Origin: Epithemia pelagica
Taxonomy: Eukaryota; Bacillariophyta; Bacillariophyceae; Surirellales; Surirellaceae
Direction of reading: 5' to 3'
Assembly (NCBI GenBank): GCA_946965045.2
Contig: OX337230.1
Span: 3,224,001-3,288,000, forward strand
DNA: 64,000 nucleotides
Shown here: piece after piece, positions 39,928 through 51,061 of the stretch
Position numbering within the stretch: position 1 is the stretch's first letter
Layout: every line of letters starts with the position of its first letter
The notes under the pieces: generated by a model
Told to the model about the DNA's origin: nothing
The model's database searches: none
What the model saw: the letters and a program-made list of their open reading frames with translations, nothing else
Translations under genes and position numbers: made by a program

Positions 39928-40143
39928 TGCCATACCCATGTAAAATAGCACGGTATAAAAATTGTGATCTTTAGGAATTACGAGGAATTAGGGGGGATGA
40001 GGAATCCACAGTGCCACGTGCGACGAGAAATGACTGGAGGAGGAATGGCCAGATGGTGGAAGAGTCATGTCGCAGTGTCAAGAACGCGAACCGGGAATGG
40101 AACGTGGTGACACGTATGGCGGGATCCATATAGGGGTACCGCA
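39928..40143 (-). repeat. Gypsy 5' LTR, 216 bp
   Basis: Intact LTR with TG...CA ends on either strand. A TATA-like word (GGTATAAAAA on the plus strand) lies near 39950. Confidence 0.92.
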
Positions 40144-40148
40144 ATCTC
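40144..40148. repeat. Target-site duplication of the Gypsy element, right (ATCTC)
   Basis: Exact copy of 31291-31295. Confidence 0.9.
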
Positions 40149-41155
40149 CTCATAAAAATGCGAACTCCGAGTGTCAAAGCTCAATCTCTATCGGTACTCG
40201 TCTGGGTTTTTCCATCCAGTGAGAACTAACATAGGAGTCTCATACTTCTGGGTAGTAGTGTTACGGATTGAGCGCGACCGCGCATTTTGGTGCGCTACAA
40301 TATGGCACGAGACGCTGAAGCTATGTCGGGCTGCCTTCAACCTCCAGCAGCAGCAGTTTGGAGTTTGGAGGCATCATCAATACTCCTAATTATTATCGTC
40401 CATCCTCTTCTTCTGCCGATCATTTGTCTACTTGTACACCTCGTCTCCTATTGATGAGAAGAAGGACAAGAGCTACTAATGATCCAGTGAGTGACCTTCC
40501 GTTGGATAGTGGTTCTATCATTTGCAGCGTCAACAACAAAGTGCCCAGGTCATTTCGGCGGTGCGAAGACACACATACTATGATGTGTTACGCCTACAAC
40601 TCTGGTGAATAGGACTAGAACTTGCCTCCATCGTGGGAAAACTGGAGAAAAGACTTTTGTCCCTTATTCCGGCACCAAGGGTGGAAGAGGAGCAGAAGCA
40701 GCCGCAGCAGCAGATGGGTCCAGAACCAACTCTTGACACCTCGATTGAAGATTCGAATTCAAGTCATTGTATGATGATCGATGAGATAGTTCTCTGCCAA
40801 GCTGCTTCTAGTTGCTCAGAATCAACTTGGACCATGATTCGCATCCGTTCATATGCAACGCATTGATAGTAGGTTGTGATGCTCCAAACTCCGGAACATG
40901 TTCAAGCTATTGCCTCTTTCCACACTCGCGGGACAGAGGGCTTCGATTGTTTCACGCAAGACCTTTCCTGCCTGAAGTGAGGAGCAAGCCGGACCCTTTG
41001 TTCTGTTCTGCACATGAGAGTGAAGCCATTTCCCGGAACAAACAATACCAGAATACCGGGCAGTTTGCCGTCTATTTCTTGACATGAGGAAAAGCGACAC
41101 GGCGATCCCTCCTGTTGAAGTCAATCTGTCGCTGTCGGTGCCGCTATGACGTGAA
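40149..41155. other. Region without a supported gene
   Basis: Several plus-strand frames of 60-90 codons (for example 40633-40866, with a Gln/Pro-rich EEEQKQPQQQ) follow one another in different registers. They could be exons of a gene or a decayed one, but no splice pattern gave a convincing product. Confidence 0.35.
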
Positions 41156-42520
41156 TCACGGCTGTTCGAAAGGCTTCATGGATGACGGTTCCCTCTTCTC
41201 ATCCCAATGCGCTTCCACGAATGCACTCCCTTCTTTGTGGAGCAAGTGGAAATACAGCAACGTATTCCACAGTAGTTGGACGCGGTTCAATTGTGTTGTG
41301 CTCACATGCAACCTCTTGCGAGATAGATCTGGGACGTAAGGTTTGGTCATGTTTCTCGGGTTTTGACTCCACTTGTGCAGTTGCTGATGTTGCAAGTCGT
41401 CCCTACAAGAGGCAAGGCCCTCCCACGACACTTCCACGAACGAACAGGTTTCGATCGAATCCAAGCGGTTCACGGGTGATCCACCAACGACCAGCAGAGT
41501 TTGTGCGCCAGGTCTGGTGGACATTGTGTTCATCGCCACTATGGTACACCCATGCCGAGGTTCTGAAAGGTTCGGCAGTCTCCAAATTTTGCCACGCTTG
41601 GGATCAACGACTTCCACTGACGACAGCAGCGTGTTGTGATTGCTATACCCTCCTGCGACAACAATCAACGAAGAGAAACAAGACGTACTATGCATACAAG
41701 TGACGGCATGTCCAGCTCTAGCATCTTCCAAGGCCAGGTCTGCTTGAGTTTTCCAGCATGGAGACTGCCATGGTTTTGCCCGAGCGCACTTGTTGCGACA
41801 AGCGTCTTCCAACCAGTCATTGAATGAGAAAACCTCGATGCTGTTCATACGCTCGTGGTTGTTATTCATGCCACCCAAAACCCAGATTTGAGGGCAATCA
41901 ACCGGGCCATGGTTGAGCACAGCAGCTCCGCAGCACCACCGTGCCGAGTTCATGTCCGGACCAGGTTCAAGTACGACCACAACCGCAGCGCTCTTTTCTG
42001 GATGGGTGTAATCCACATGCTCTGTGTCAATTACATCCACGGATGATAAGCCACCTTGACCATTGTAACCACCGATTACGACAATGAAACGATCATGGAT
42101 TGCGACTGCCGCACAACCACATCGTGCTTCCGACATTCGGCACTCGAGTGTTTCCCATTGATTTGTGACATGATGCCTGGGAGAATAACCTACAAGATGA
42201 GATACCGGGATTTGTTCGATTGTATCGAGGCGATTGACTCTGCCAGTCATCCCTTCGTTCATGGTGGACATCCCACTGTGTCCTTGATCGACAGGACTGT
42301 GCACTACATGGTATCCTCCCATAGCATAAACACAGTCGCCACAACGTACGGCCGCCAATCCACGCCGCTTTGCGTTCAGCGAGGTCCCTGGACGCCATTG
42401 TTTTTGCGGACCAGTTTCGTCAAGACTCAAGAGAAGAACGGAATCCGTAATATGCCCATGGTTCAAACCTCCCAGAATAGCAATTGTTGTACTTCTACTG
42501 TTTGCGTTGCGCAACGCCAC
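41156..42520 (-). CDS. Kelch-repeat protein, 5' end unresolved
   Basis: 454 codons counted from a GTG; the frame has no ATG in its first ~80 codons and opens just after a TGA about 50 nt further upstream. Kelch-type repeats are clear: IAILGGLNHGHITDSV, CVYAMGGYHVV, RFIVVIGGYNGQGGLSSVDVID, IWVLGGMNNNHERMNSIEVF, LIVVAGGYSNHNTLLSSVEVVD and LLVVGGSPVNRLDSIE, each with the Gly-Gly pair and a following aromatic or Trp. This predicts a six-bladed beta-propeller, usually a protein-interaction module. The start probably lies in an upstream exon or was lost by mutation. Kelch proteins of this design are common in diatoms; the partner is unknown. Confidence 0.65.
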   Translation of the reverse strand: MALRNANSRSTTIAILGGLNHGHITDSVLLLSLDETGPQKQWRPGTSLNAKRRGLAAVRCGDCVYAMGGYHVVHSPVDQGHSGMSTMNEGMTGRVNRLDTIEQIPVSHLVGYSPRHHVTNQWETLECRMSEARCGCAAVAIHDRFIVVIGGYNGQGGLSSVDVIDTEHVDYTHPEKSAAVVVVLEPGPDMNSARWCCGAAVLNHGPVDCPQIWVLGGMNNNHERMNSIEVFSFNDWLEDACRNKCARAKPWQSPCWKTQADLALEDARAGHAVTCMHSTSCFSSLIVVAGGYSNHNTLLSSVEVVDPKRGKIWRLPNLSEPRHGCTIVAMNTMSTRPGAQTLLVVGGSPVNRLDSIETCSFVEVSWEGLASCRDDLQHQQLHKWSQNPRNMTKPYVPDLSRKRLHVSTTQLNRVQLLWNTLLYFHLLHKEGSAFVEAHWDEKREPSSMKPFEQP

Positions 42521-43020
42521 GCTGGCATGATCGCATCGACCGCCTCCCAGTAACTTGTCAATCTCCCATTGTCAGAGTCCGTTCACATCCCATGAGGTAT
42601 CCAAAGCATACCATGCCGATTTTAAAAGTTCCGTCATTGTTGGTTGCGTTCGGTGTTTGCTTCTGTGTACCTTTCTCATCTTGGTAGATGAGTCGTGGTT
42701 CGGTGTTCGGTTCGCTTCGTGAAGGCGAATGGGCCAGGGATGGCTCGACACTTGTTGGGTTCGGGTCTCTTGACATTTTCTACATCACAATCAAAATGGC
42801 AATCAACCACATACTAGAGGCTCGAAATAGAAGGACCCTTGTCCCCATCCGGTTGCATGTGGTGAATTGCGAGCTTGAGATAGAGATTCGGTAGTCGGAT
42901 TGACTTATGCTCTCATAAACAGAGTAGTGTTTTCGTTGCGCTACAATGTTCGACTCCATCCTCCATCCATTCTGAGGGGTCGTCATTGTAGAGGCAGAAG
43001 TATTGTTCAGTAGGTGTGTC
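42521..43020. other. Intergenic / 5' flank of the kelch gene
   Basis: A 72-codon minus-strand frame (42558-42776) ends just upstream of the kelch frame and could contain its first exon, but I found no convincing junction. Confidence 0.35.
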
Positions 43021-44391
43021 TTACGCTGGTGAACTGGTGTCTGTACATTCACACAGTGTTTGCGCAAGATTGATGCAGACATTGGTCCCCCACGCAAATT
43101 CAGTACAACACAAGGGTTCGCTGATACAAACGAGACATTCACACTGAGGACAGCTGCATCCAGGTTCAGTCCGCGTTCCATCGAAACAATTCCCACAGGA
43201 ACCATCGTCACAGGCCGATGGTTCAAAAATGCAGTCTGTGGGAGCGGTGGAAGGAAGAGAAGAAGGATTGCCACTTGGCATATCGGAGGGTTGCGCCTCT
43301 GGAGCGGTTGTGGAGGGGGCAAGGGTCGGTGATGGCGATGTTGAAGGAGCGATAAAGGGAGGACGACTGGGAGCTGCGGTCGGTGAACTGCTCTCAGTGG
43401 CATCCAAGGATTGAGAATTGCCTCGGTTGCTGGTCGTGGTTACCGTGGTGACCACAATTATCACAAGAATCACAAAGACCAAAACAAGGGACAACCATAA
43501 CGGAGCTCGCTTAGTCCGAAGGCGTTCCGGAAGACATTGGACCATCAATGAGTACCATAAAGATTCCGGGTCTTTCTTGGCAAGGTCATTATCATTGTTT
43601 GTATCGCGTTGCTCGAGGTCATTGCTATCATGATAGTCCTCTTGTTCCCATTGTTGTGCTTCGACAATGATTTCTCCGTCATGCGGTCGCAACGCTTGTT
43701 GTCGTTGTTCTCGACGACGTTGTCTTCGATTTTCTCGTTCCCTCCTCTCGTCAACGTCATTCACCAAGGTGGCCGTAACGAGGACCTCGCCTTGCCGTAG
43801 TTCAGTGTTGTCCTCCTCTACACGTGCTCCCGAGGAATCAAAGTCCACAAGGTCATCAAGGCTGCTATCACTACTGCTGCTACTATGTTGGCGAGAAGGT
43901 CCCATACGAATCGCACGCGGCGAAGGTCCTGTATAGCGTAAGGTCCGATGTGTTGGTTTGGGTGGGAAAACGTGTCCATGATGGTGACCTTGCCGTGGTG
44001 AAGGTGGTCGCTGCGCTGGCAAAGGCCTTAGGGACAATGGTGATGGACAAGACGAATTGGTACGGTTTGGTTCGACTGTCCGAGAATCGGTCGGACGTAC
44101 GGCCGCTCCTTCATCACTAAGGTTGAAGTTACTGGTATCACCGTCCTCAACAGTATTACCGTGGTCCTTTTCCACTTTGTCACCTTTGTCAGTTTCCATG
44201 CTGATTGGTTGTTGTTGGCCAGACATGGTTCCACCATCTGTAGCTTCATCTATACCTTTGGATGGCTTCCTCCAGACACCAGACTCTTGACGATGTCTGT
44301 CCTCATTCTCTGCATGACTCCGAGGTATAAAGGTCGCACCCACTCTATGAGAGGAAGGTGATTGAGAACTTTTTCGAGTCCTTTGTGGCAA
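43021..44391 (-). CDS. Cys-rich single-pass membrane protein, main part
   Basis: The frame opens at a non-ATG codon; the first ATG with a good context is at 44226 (GGAACCATGTCT), giving 401 residues. The N-terminal ~250 residues are disordered, Ser/Pro/Arg-rich and include QRRREQRQQ. One clear transmembrane helix follows (LWLSLVLVFVILVIIVVTTV). Beyond it lies a Pro/Ser linker of PSxxPS type (APSRPPFIAPSTSPSPTLAPS), then a Cys-rich domain of about 70 residues (CDDGSCGNCFDGT, CSCPQCECLVC, EPLCC, LCEC). Topology suggests a cytoplasmic tail and an extracellular Cys-rich head, as in other diatom surface proteins. It is probably one gene together with 44345-44863. Confidence 0.6.
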   Translation of the reverse strand: MPQRTRKSSQSPSSHRVGATFIPRSHAENEDRHRQESGVWRKPSKGIDEATDGGTMSGQQQPISMETDKGDKVEKDHGNTVEDGDTSNFNLSDEGAAVRPTDSRTVEPNRTNSSCPSPLSLRPLPAQRPPSPRQGHHHGHVFPPKPTHRTLRYTGPSPRAIRMGPSRQHSSSSSDSSLDDLVDFDSSGARVEEDNTELRQGEVLVTATLVNDVDERRERENRRQRRREQRQQALRPHDGEIIVEAQQWEQEDYHDSNDLEQRDTNNDNDLAKKDPESLWYSLMVQCLPERLRTKRAPLWLSLVLVFVILVIIVVTTVTTTSNRGNSQSLDATESSSPTAAPSRPPFIAPSTSPSPTLAPSTTAPEAQPSDMPSGNPSSLPSTAPTDCIFEPSACDDGSCGNCFDGTRTEPGCSCPQCECLVCISEPLCCTEFAWGTNVCINLAQTLCECTDTSSPA

Positions 44392-44863
44392 CCCCTTTAC
44401 GTTGGCTTTGACGCGTTTCCTTCCGCCGTAGTGATTGTTTGTTGGAATGGTCCTCGTCGGACACCAGAGTCGGATCCTCTCTACTTGTCTGTGGAAGATC
44501 GCTCGAACTGCTCGGGTTATATGTGTGTGGAGAATAATTCTTTCCCCCGTTTAATGTGTCCTTCTCGATACGGTCACCTTTTTCGGGATTCAATGAAGCT
44601 GCTTCGTTCCTTGGAGCGATGGATTTCTCTGTATCCTTGGTTCGGAAAACATCGACTTTCTCACCATTCGTATTGTTATTTCCCTTTCCACTGGTGACCT
44701 CCGGGTTCTCGAGATCTTTCAACACCTCGCCTTGAAGTGCAGGCTTTTCCGTTTCCTCGTCTGGTCGGTTTTCCAACACAGAGGGTGAACCATGGTCACT
44801 ACGCAAGCGGGCTTCATCTTGAATGGCGTCGGAGGTCACTTCTTTTTCCTTATTCGTTTGCAT
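44345..44863 (-). CDS. Probable N-terminal part of the same membrane protein
   Basis: 172 codons from an ATG in a good context (GTCACCATGC). The product is disordered and acidic/basic throughout. It ends only ~45 nt inside the following frame. The sequence CACCTTCCTCTCATAG near 44346 is a good splice acceptor for the next frame, but I could not settle the donor. An intron, a frameshift, or two separate genes all remain possible. Confidence 0.45.
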   Translation of the reverse strand: MQTNKEKEVTSDAIQDEARLRSDHGSPSVLENRPDEETEKPALQGEVLKDLENPEVTSGKGNNNTNGEKVDVFRTKDTEKSIAPRNEAASLNPEKGDRIEKDTLNGGKNYSPHTYNPSSSSDLPQTSREDPTLVSDEDHSNKQSLRRKETRQSQRKGVATKDSKKFSITFLS

Positions 44864-45321
44864 GGTGACCGAAAGGCTCCCTTGTTCGTAAAGACCGAAA
44901 TAGAACAGCGCCTATGTCGGATGCATGCAGCAACACTGTCTCCTTATCTTGTTCTTCTCTAACGAATATCAAACTTTTTCGAAAGTTGTTGCGGCGAGAC
45001 AGTATCGGAACAACAGCAACAACACTCTCCTTCAATCTTGTGTCGTTGAATTTATTTTCGGTCAAGAAGAGTAACCATAACCACCATCACCATCCCTATG
45101 GAAGAACAAATCGATTCATGTATGCATTGTTCGCAGTGCGCAAAGCAAGCAAAAAATGCAGAAAAGTTGTTGAGCGCGCCCGGCGCGACCGATGACCACA
45201 TCCAGTCGCATTAAAAGCTAGGAGCACAGCACCGAAACAGGCAGGTAGCTTGGTAGCTACTCTTAGCTGTAATCATAATCATGATCTTCTTACTTCTACT
45301 CCTACTTCTATTGGACTCATA
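44864..45321. other. Intergenic, Copia target region
   Basis: No gene. From about 45200 the sequence is rich in CTACTCCTAC-type words, like the tracts at 19.3 and 29.3 kb; the Copia element inserted into this tract. Confidence 0.45.
45318..45321. repeat. Target-site duplication of Copia element 1, left (CATA)
   Basis: CATA precedes the left LTR and recurs at 51948-51951. Four bases match; five is the usual length. Confidence 0.7.
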
Positions 45322-45482
45322 TGTTGAAATTGTGCATGTATCCGTGAGAGATCTAATTGTATGTCAAATTGTATAACCGTTCTAAACGGTCAGCGATTAC
45401 GAGCTGGCCGTCTTCGCCAAATTGGGCGACGACAGTAGTGGAAAATAATCTTATAATCTCTTTGAAACGCGAAATTTTAGCA
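45322..45482 (+). repeat. Copia 1 5' LTR, 161 bp
   Basis: Begins TGTTGAAATTGTGCATG and ends GAAATTTTAGCA; contains the inverted pair ACCGTTCTAAACGGT. Confidence 0.92.
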
Positions 45483-45539
45483 GTTTATCAGACCCATCGT
45501 CTGCTTTGAGATTGTTTTTGTTGTGAAGTACGAAGTACC

Positions 45540-47127
45540 ATGGTCCTCACCGCTGCCCAGAACACTGCTTTCTTCGAGAACCCTGATCAAATGGGCATTC
45601 CCCATGCGACAGTGGTCCAGCTTCAAGTTGAAGGGATTGGGACGATTCTTGATTTGGCCGACTTCGACTCGGAAACTCTTAAGCAGTTGGCTGAGAACCT
45701 TCGTAAGCCGGCAGGGAGAATCCCCGATCCCAACCCTGGAGCTGTCCCTGGCGCAACGATCCCTACACCACACCGTTTACCTTCGGCGCGAAGTCTCAGC
45801 ACCGCCTGGGCGTAGCCTGTGAGCTGGTCCGATTCTACCAAACGGTTGGGCGTGATCCATCGGCTGGTAATATGCGTTGGACGCATGTTGCAAGGAATTT
45901 CGAGGTCCAGTGGAAGGCTTTGAAGGACCGAAAGGATGGTGACGATCCAGAAGTTCCTAAAATCACCAAAGCCCTACCGATCATCAAATGGACGGAAGCA
46001 TTTCACGACTATGCCAACCGCGTGATCGGTGCGAGAATGATCCCCCTTTCATATCCGAGGTCGATGTCCCGGTTGTTGCTCCTCCCCAGGCAACAAATAA
46101 GCCCCATTCGGAACAACATGGTTCTGTTGAGGCGGAACTAGTTGCCCGTGCCTCACATGGACATGAATTGTATCGTGAGGACAATGCTACCGTGTACTAC
46201 AGTTTGGAAGAGGCGACGCGTGGTACGTCCTATGCCGCGTCGATTAAACCTTTCCAACGTACAAAAGATGGAAGGGGAGCCTGGAATGCTCTAACAAATC
46301 AATATGCGGGGAAAGACAAATGGGAGTCGGAGATCAAGAAACAAGATGATCTACTCCATACCCGCATTTGGAAAGGGCAAAACAATTTCCCCCTTGAGGG
46401 ATTTTTGGCCCAACACCGAAATGCATTCGTGTCTATGCAGCAGTGTGCTGAGCACGTTGAGTACCAACTGCCCAATGAACTTACCCGAGTAGGGTATTTA
46501 CTCGAAGGCATCCAGTGTTCGGATGCTGGATTACAGGCTGCTATGGCCAGTGTGCGGACCGATGACGGCCCGACTGGAATGCGTAATAATTTTGAAGCAG
46601 CAGTGGCACATTTACTGCCATATGACCCCGTTGCTAAGAAAAGGGCTGTTGCTGGAGCCAAACGACAGTCAGCACAGATCTCTTCTGTCGATAATGAAAC
46701 CAGTGAATCAACCGTTGCTGAGGTCAGTGGGGCCAGTACTGGTGGTGGAAAGCCTACAGCCAAGCCAAGCATTGGCAAAACAGGCGTCCACCTTCGATAC
46801 CACACACCTGATGAATATCACACTCTATCCAATGAGCAAAAGGATGAGCTCCGTGAGTGGCGAAAAGCCAATCCTCAGAAGTCGGAAGGGAAAGGCAAGA
46901 CTGACCGAAAGGCCAAACGAGCAGCACGACGCCAAATCTCGTCGGCAGTCGCCAAAGCCATCAAGAAATTGGCAAAGGAATCCCAACCGACAAATGACGA
47001 CCAAGTCAGCCTAGACGCCCAGGTTGCATCCATGGTTCAGAACGCATTAGCACAAGAGGCAGATTCGAAGCCTCCTGCAAAGAAGAATACAACTCTTCAG
47101 TCCATCCTGAAGTCTGTTAGAAATTGA
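45540..47127 (+). pseudogene. Copia 1 gag, broken by two frameshifts
   Basis: It starts at an ATG (ACCATGG context) with VVQLQVEGIGTILDLADFD, then needs changes of register near 45775 and near 46045 to continue through WTHVARNFEVQWKALKDRKD to the long third frame from about 46050. That frame reads through PFQRTKDGRGAWNALTNQYAG and LPNELTRVGYLLEGIQCSD, the UBN2/CoDi-type capsid pattern. The C-terminus is Lys-rich and ends at 47127. No zinc knuckle is seen. The next frame (pol) is open across the gag stop in another register. Confidence 0.75.
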
Positions 47128-47129
47128 TG

Positions 47130-50100
47130 GCGTCCGGCGGCTCTTATCTCCTCGCTCTCATCAAGAGGAGACAGAAGTGCTGCAGCCGGATTCAACAACG
47201 ACGTGGGACCCAGGCGTGGCCCACATTTCAAATTTTCACAGCGTCCTCAACGCTGATAGCAATGTTGCGTCGGCTGCAACCCATGGTGATGACAGCGATG
47301 AGACCATGGATGACAATGAAACATCCTTTGACGGACCTCGAACGGATTTAGACAGTCACGCAAATATGCCGGTCGTAGGCCGAAACTCCTACGTGATCGA
47401 GAGGCTTGAAAGAACAGTAGATGTCAAGCCATTTTCAAATGACTACAAGGCCATGACGGCCGAACTGGTTCATGCTGCCGTACGGTACGAGTCGCCATAT
47501 AACGGCAAAACGTATATTCTGGTAATACGAAACGCCATATACGTCCCAACCATGAACAACAACCTAATTCCTCCTTTCATGATGAGAGAAGCAGGAATCC
47601 ATGTCAACGAAAGAGCCAAGATACACACAAGTGAGCCCACAATTGATGACCACTCGATTGTTTTCCCATCGACAGGTTTCCGAATTCCCCTGTCTCTCCA
47701 TGGCATATTCTCATTCTTCCCTTCGGACAAGCCAACAGAAGATGATCTTCAGGCTGGGTACGACACCTATGTGTTAACACCTGCTGTCTGGCAGCCTCAT
47801 TCAACGGTCTATGCAGACAACGAGGCTGGGAGAGTGGATTGGGAGGGGAATATCAAGGAGCAGAGAGATTGGTCCATCTGCGTTGTGTTGGATGATTTGC
47901 CTCCAGTCGACGAATCGACAATGACAGCTAATGTGGTATCTGCCTTGGAAGCAAAATCAATTGACTGCACGTGTAGGCAAAGAGAGGCTGGCAGGCCAGA
48001 GAGGAGTAAGCGGCAAATAAGAACGGCCGATTCCCAACTCCACGAAGTCTCAGCTGTGCTTGCCAAAGAAACCATGATCTATACCTTGAAAGCAAGGGCA
48101 GAGTTTGGCCATGACTGCATGGCAATTGGGGCAACAGATGTGGACGAAAACCCATATGTGATAACGGACGATGATGACAGGTCCATGAGTGATGGCTCGC
48201 ATGAGTCGGTGAGCATCACAAGTGAAATGGATCTCGATGAATTCTTTGTTTCCGGTGTGACTGCTGGTAAATCACATGGAGTAGATGCTGCGCGTCTGTC
48301 AAAAGTGTGGCGAATCAGTCATGACGATGCCAAAAGGACAATACAAGCTACGTCACAGCATAGTGCCCGTCCAACTGACCCAACTCTCACCCAAAATTAC
48401 GGTACGAATGACCGCATGCTTCGATACCGCCGAATCCACGAATACTTCTACATGGATACCTTCTTTGCTACAAAGCACGGGGGTAAATCTTCTCGTGGAA
48501 ACATGTGCTGCCAACTGTTTGTGACGGACAAAGGTTTCATCTATGTAGTACCGATGAAACGTAAATCCGAGGTCATGTCTGCTGTCAAGCAATTTGCCAA
48601 GGAAATTGGAGCTCCCGATGCCATCATATGTGATATGGCACAGGAACAGGTCTCGTCAGACCTAAGAATGTTCCTGAATGACATAGGAACGACCCTTCGC
48701 GCGTTGGAGGAAGGGACACCATGGGCGAACAAGGCTGAACTCTACATCAAATTGATGAAAGAGGCCGTTCGCAAGGATATGCGGGAATCCCACTCCCCTC
48801 TCCCTTTCTGGGACTATTGCCTTGAGAGGAGGGTGAGGATTTACAACCTGACGACCCGCGATTATCACAAGGTACGAGGCTCCAACCCGTACACATTGAC
48901 TCTTGGGGAGGAGGGCGACATATCAAATTTATGTCAGTTCCAATGGTACCAGTGGTGTTATTTCAGAGAACACACCGCTCGATTTCCCCACAACCAAGAG
49001 GTCCTTGGACAAGTTTTGGGCCCTGCACGAGGCGAGGGAAATGAGATGGCTCAGTGGGTATTGAACCCGAATGGACGCATTGTCCCACGGCGTTCCGTGC
49101 GTGCCTTGCACCCCGCTGAAGAAACGAGTTCCAGTGAGCAATCAAAGCGACAAGCTTTTGACACATTGATCGAGAGGAGGTATGGGAACTCCATCAATCC
49201 TCCACCACACCCCATCTCAGAAAATTCCGAAACTTTTGATCCGTATGAAGATGATCAAGAACCAGCTAGACCAATTCCAGAGATTGAAGACGCCGTCGAC
49301 TTTAACGGTAAATTGCTGGATCAAGCACCGGTCTATGATAGGCTGATCAATGCAGAAGTCCAACTGCAGCTTGATGAACGAATGGCGAAAGGTATGGTCA
49401 AGCGTTGTGCACTGGGACCTGATGGAAAAGTATCAGGGAAATACGACCATAACCCAACAAACAACTCCATCATATATGAAGTAGAATTTGATGATGGAAC
49501 GGTGAAAGAGTATGCCGCGAATGTGATTGCAGAGAACATGCTCTCACAGGTAGACTCAGACGGAGTCACGATTCAGCTATTGGAAAGCATCATTGACTAC
49601 AAGAGAGATGAGTCGGTCGCCGTGTCTAAGGCGGACAAATACGTCTACAATAAGCATGGACGACGACGGCTACGGAAAACCACAGCTGGCTGGTGGCTAC
49701 TCGTACGGTGGCGCGACCAGTCTGAGTCCTGGATGAGGCTGTGCGAAATGAAGGAGTCATATCCAATTGAGACGGCAGAATTTGCAATCGCAAGAGGGAT
49801 AGATGACGAACCAGCCTTCATATGGTGGGTTCGATACACCATACGACGAAGGGATGCGATAATTGCGGCCCTGAAAACGCGTGCAAAACAAATCCGACAC
49901 AAATATGGGATTGAGATTCCCACGAGTGTGGAGCATGCCAAGGAACTAGATCGCAAGAACGGAGACGATTACTGGATGAAAGCTCTCGCAAAGGAAATGT
50001 ACAATGTGGGAGTTGCTTTTGAGATCCTGGAAGCTGGCCAGCCTCCGCCAAAAGGCTGGCATAAGGTGACAGGCCATCTGGTGTGGGACGTGAAGATGGA

Positions 50101-51061
50101 CTTTACCCGCAAAGCCAGATGGGTATTGGATGGGCACAAGACACCAGACCCTGAGCGATCCACTTTTGCTGGAGTTGTATCCAGAGAGAGTGTTCGGATT
50201 TCCTTCACCTATGCTGCGTTAAATGGGCTGGACGTCTTTGCGGCCGATATTAGGAATGCCTATCTCCAAGCGCCATCATCACGCAAGGATTATATTATTT
50301 GTGGCCCCGAGTTTGGGCTCGAGAATGTGGGACGAGTTGCGCTGATACATCGGGCACTCTATGGGGGAAAGACAGCCGGAAAAGATTTCCGTAACCATCT
50401 GCGGTCGTGCATGCATTATCTGAAATTCCAGTCATGCCCTGCCGACCCTGATGTGTGGATGAGACCAGCTGAAAAAGCTGATGGTACCCCATATTATGAA
50501 TTTGTGCTTCTGTATGTTGACGATGCACTGGTTATCAGTGAGAACGCCGAAAGAATCCTACGAGAGGAAATCGGTCGATATTTTGAACTCAAGGAAGAGT
50601 CCATTGGAGCGCCCACGCTCTACCTTGGTGGAAGGGTACGAAAGGTACAATTGGAAAACGGTGTGTATGCATGGGCCTTCAGTTCGTCGCAATATGCTCA
50701 AGCCGCTGTGAAAGGGGTGGAAGAATGGATGAGCAAGCGGGCTGATGATCGTTGGAAGCTGCCAGCAAAGGCCGAAACACCGATGAGGTCGACATATCGT
50801 CCGGAGCTCGATGTGACCCCTGAGCTTGGTCCAGAGGAGGCATCATACTATCAGTCGTTGATTGGTGTGTTGCGATGGATTGTCGAGCTGGGGAGAGTCG
50901 ACATTTGTCTGGAAGTGTCCGTAATGTCTTCACATCTGGCTCTACCAAGGGAAGGACACCTTGAGCAAGTCTTCCAAATCTTTGCCTATCTCAAGAAATA
51001 CCACAATGCCGAGTTGGTTTATGACCCGAGTGACCCTGTTGTGGAGATGAGTGATTTTTGA
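47130..51061 (+). CDS. Copia 1 pol: protease, integrase, reverse transcriptase
   Basis: About 1300 codons open without an ATG at the front, so it is probably made by frameshift from gag. A protease-like TDLDSHANMPVVG lies near 58. Integrase acidic residues are in YMDTFFATK, IICDMAQEQ and ANKAELYIKLMKEAV. The region from ~770 resembles the integrase tail. Reverse transcriptase follows: KKGWHK-like entry (PPPKGWHKVTGHLVWDVK), VFAADIRNAYLQAPS and active-site YVDD near 1112. The frame closes at 51061, where a run of five T has probably gained one base, cutting off RNase H. Confidence 0.85.

Larger units (their letters stand above)
31296..40143 (-). mobile_element. Complete Gypsy (Ty3) LTR retrotransposon with a Harbinger insertion
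   Basis: Bounded by 216-bp LTRs with TG...CA ends and by a perfect 5-bp target duplication. On the minus strand the order is 5' LTR (39928-40143), gag, protease, reverse transcriptase, RNase H, integrase, 3' LTR (31296-34656, split). RT-RNase H-integrase order identifies Gypsy. By eye the two LTRs do not differ at any position once the insertion is removed, so integration was very recent. Without the 3.1-kb insert the element is about 5.7 kb. A purine-rich tract (AGGGAGAGGTAGAG on the minus strand) precedes the 3' LTR and fits a polypurine primer. I do not recognise the tRNA primer site. Confidence 0.92.

Noticed and set aside
40149-41155. A multi-exon plus-strand gene
   Set aside because: Consecutive short frames could not be joined by plausible introns into a recognisable product.
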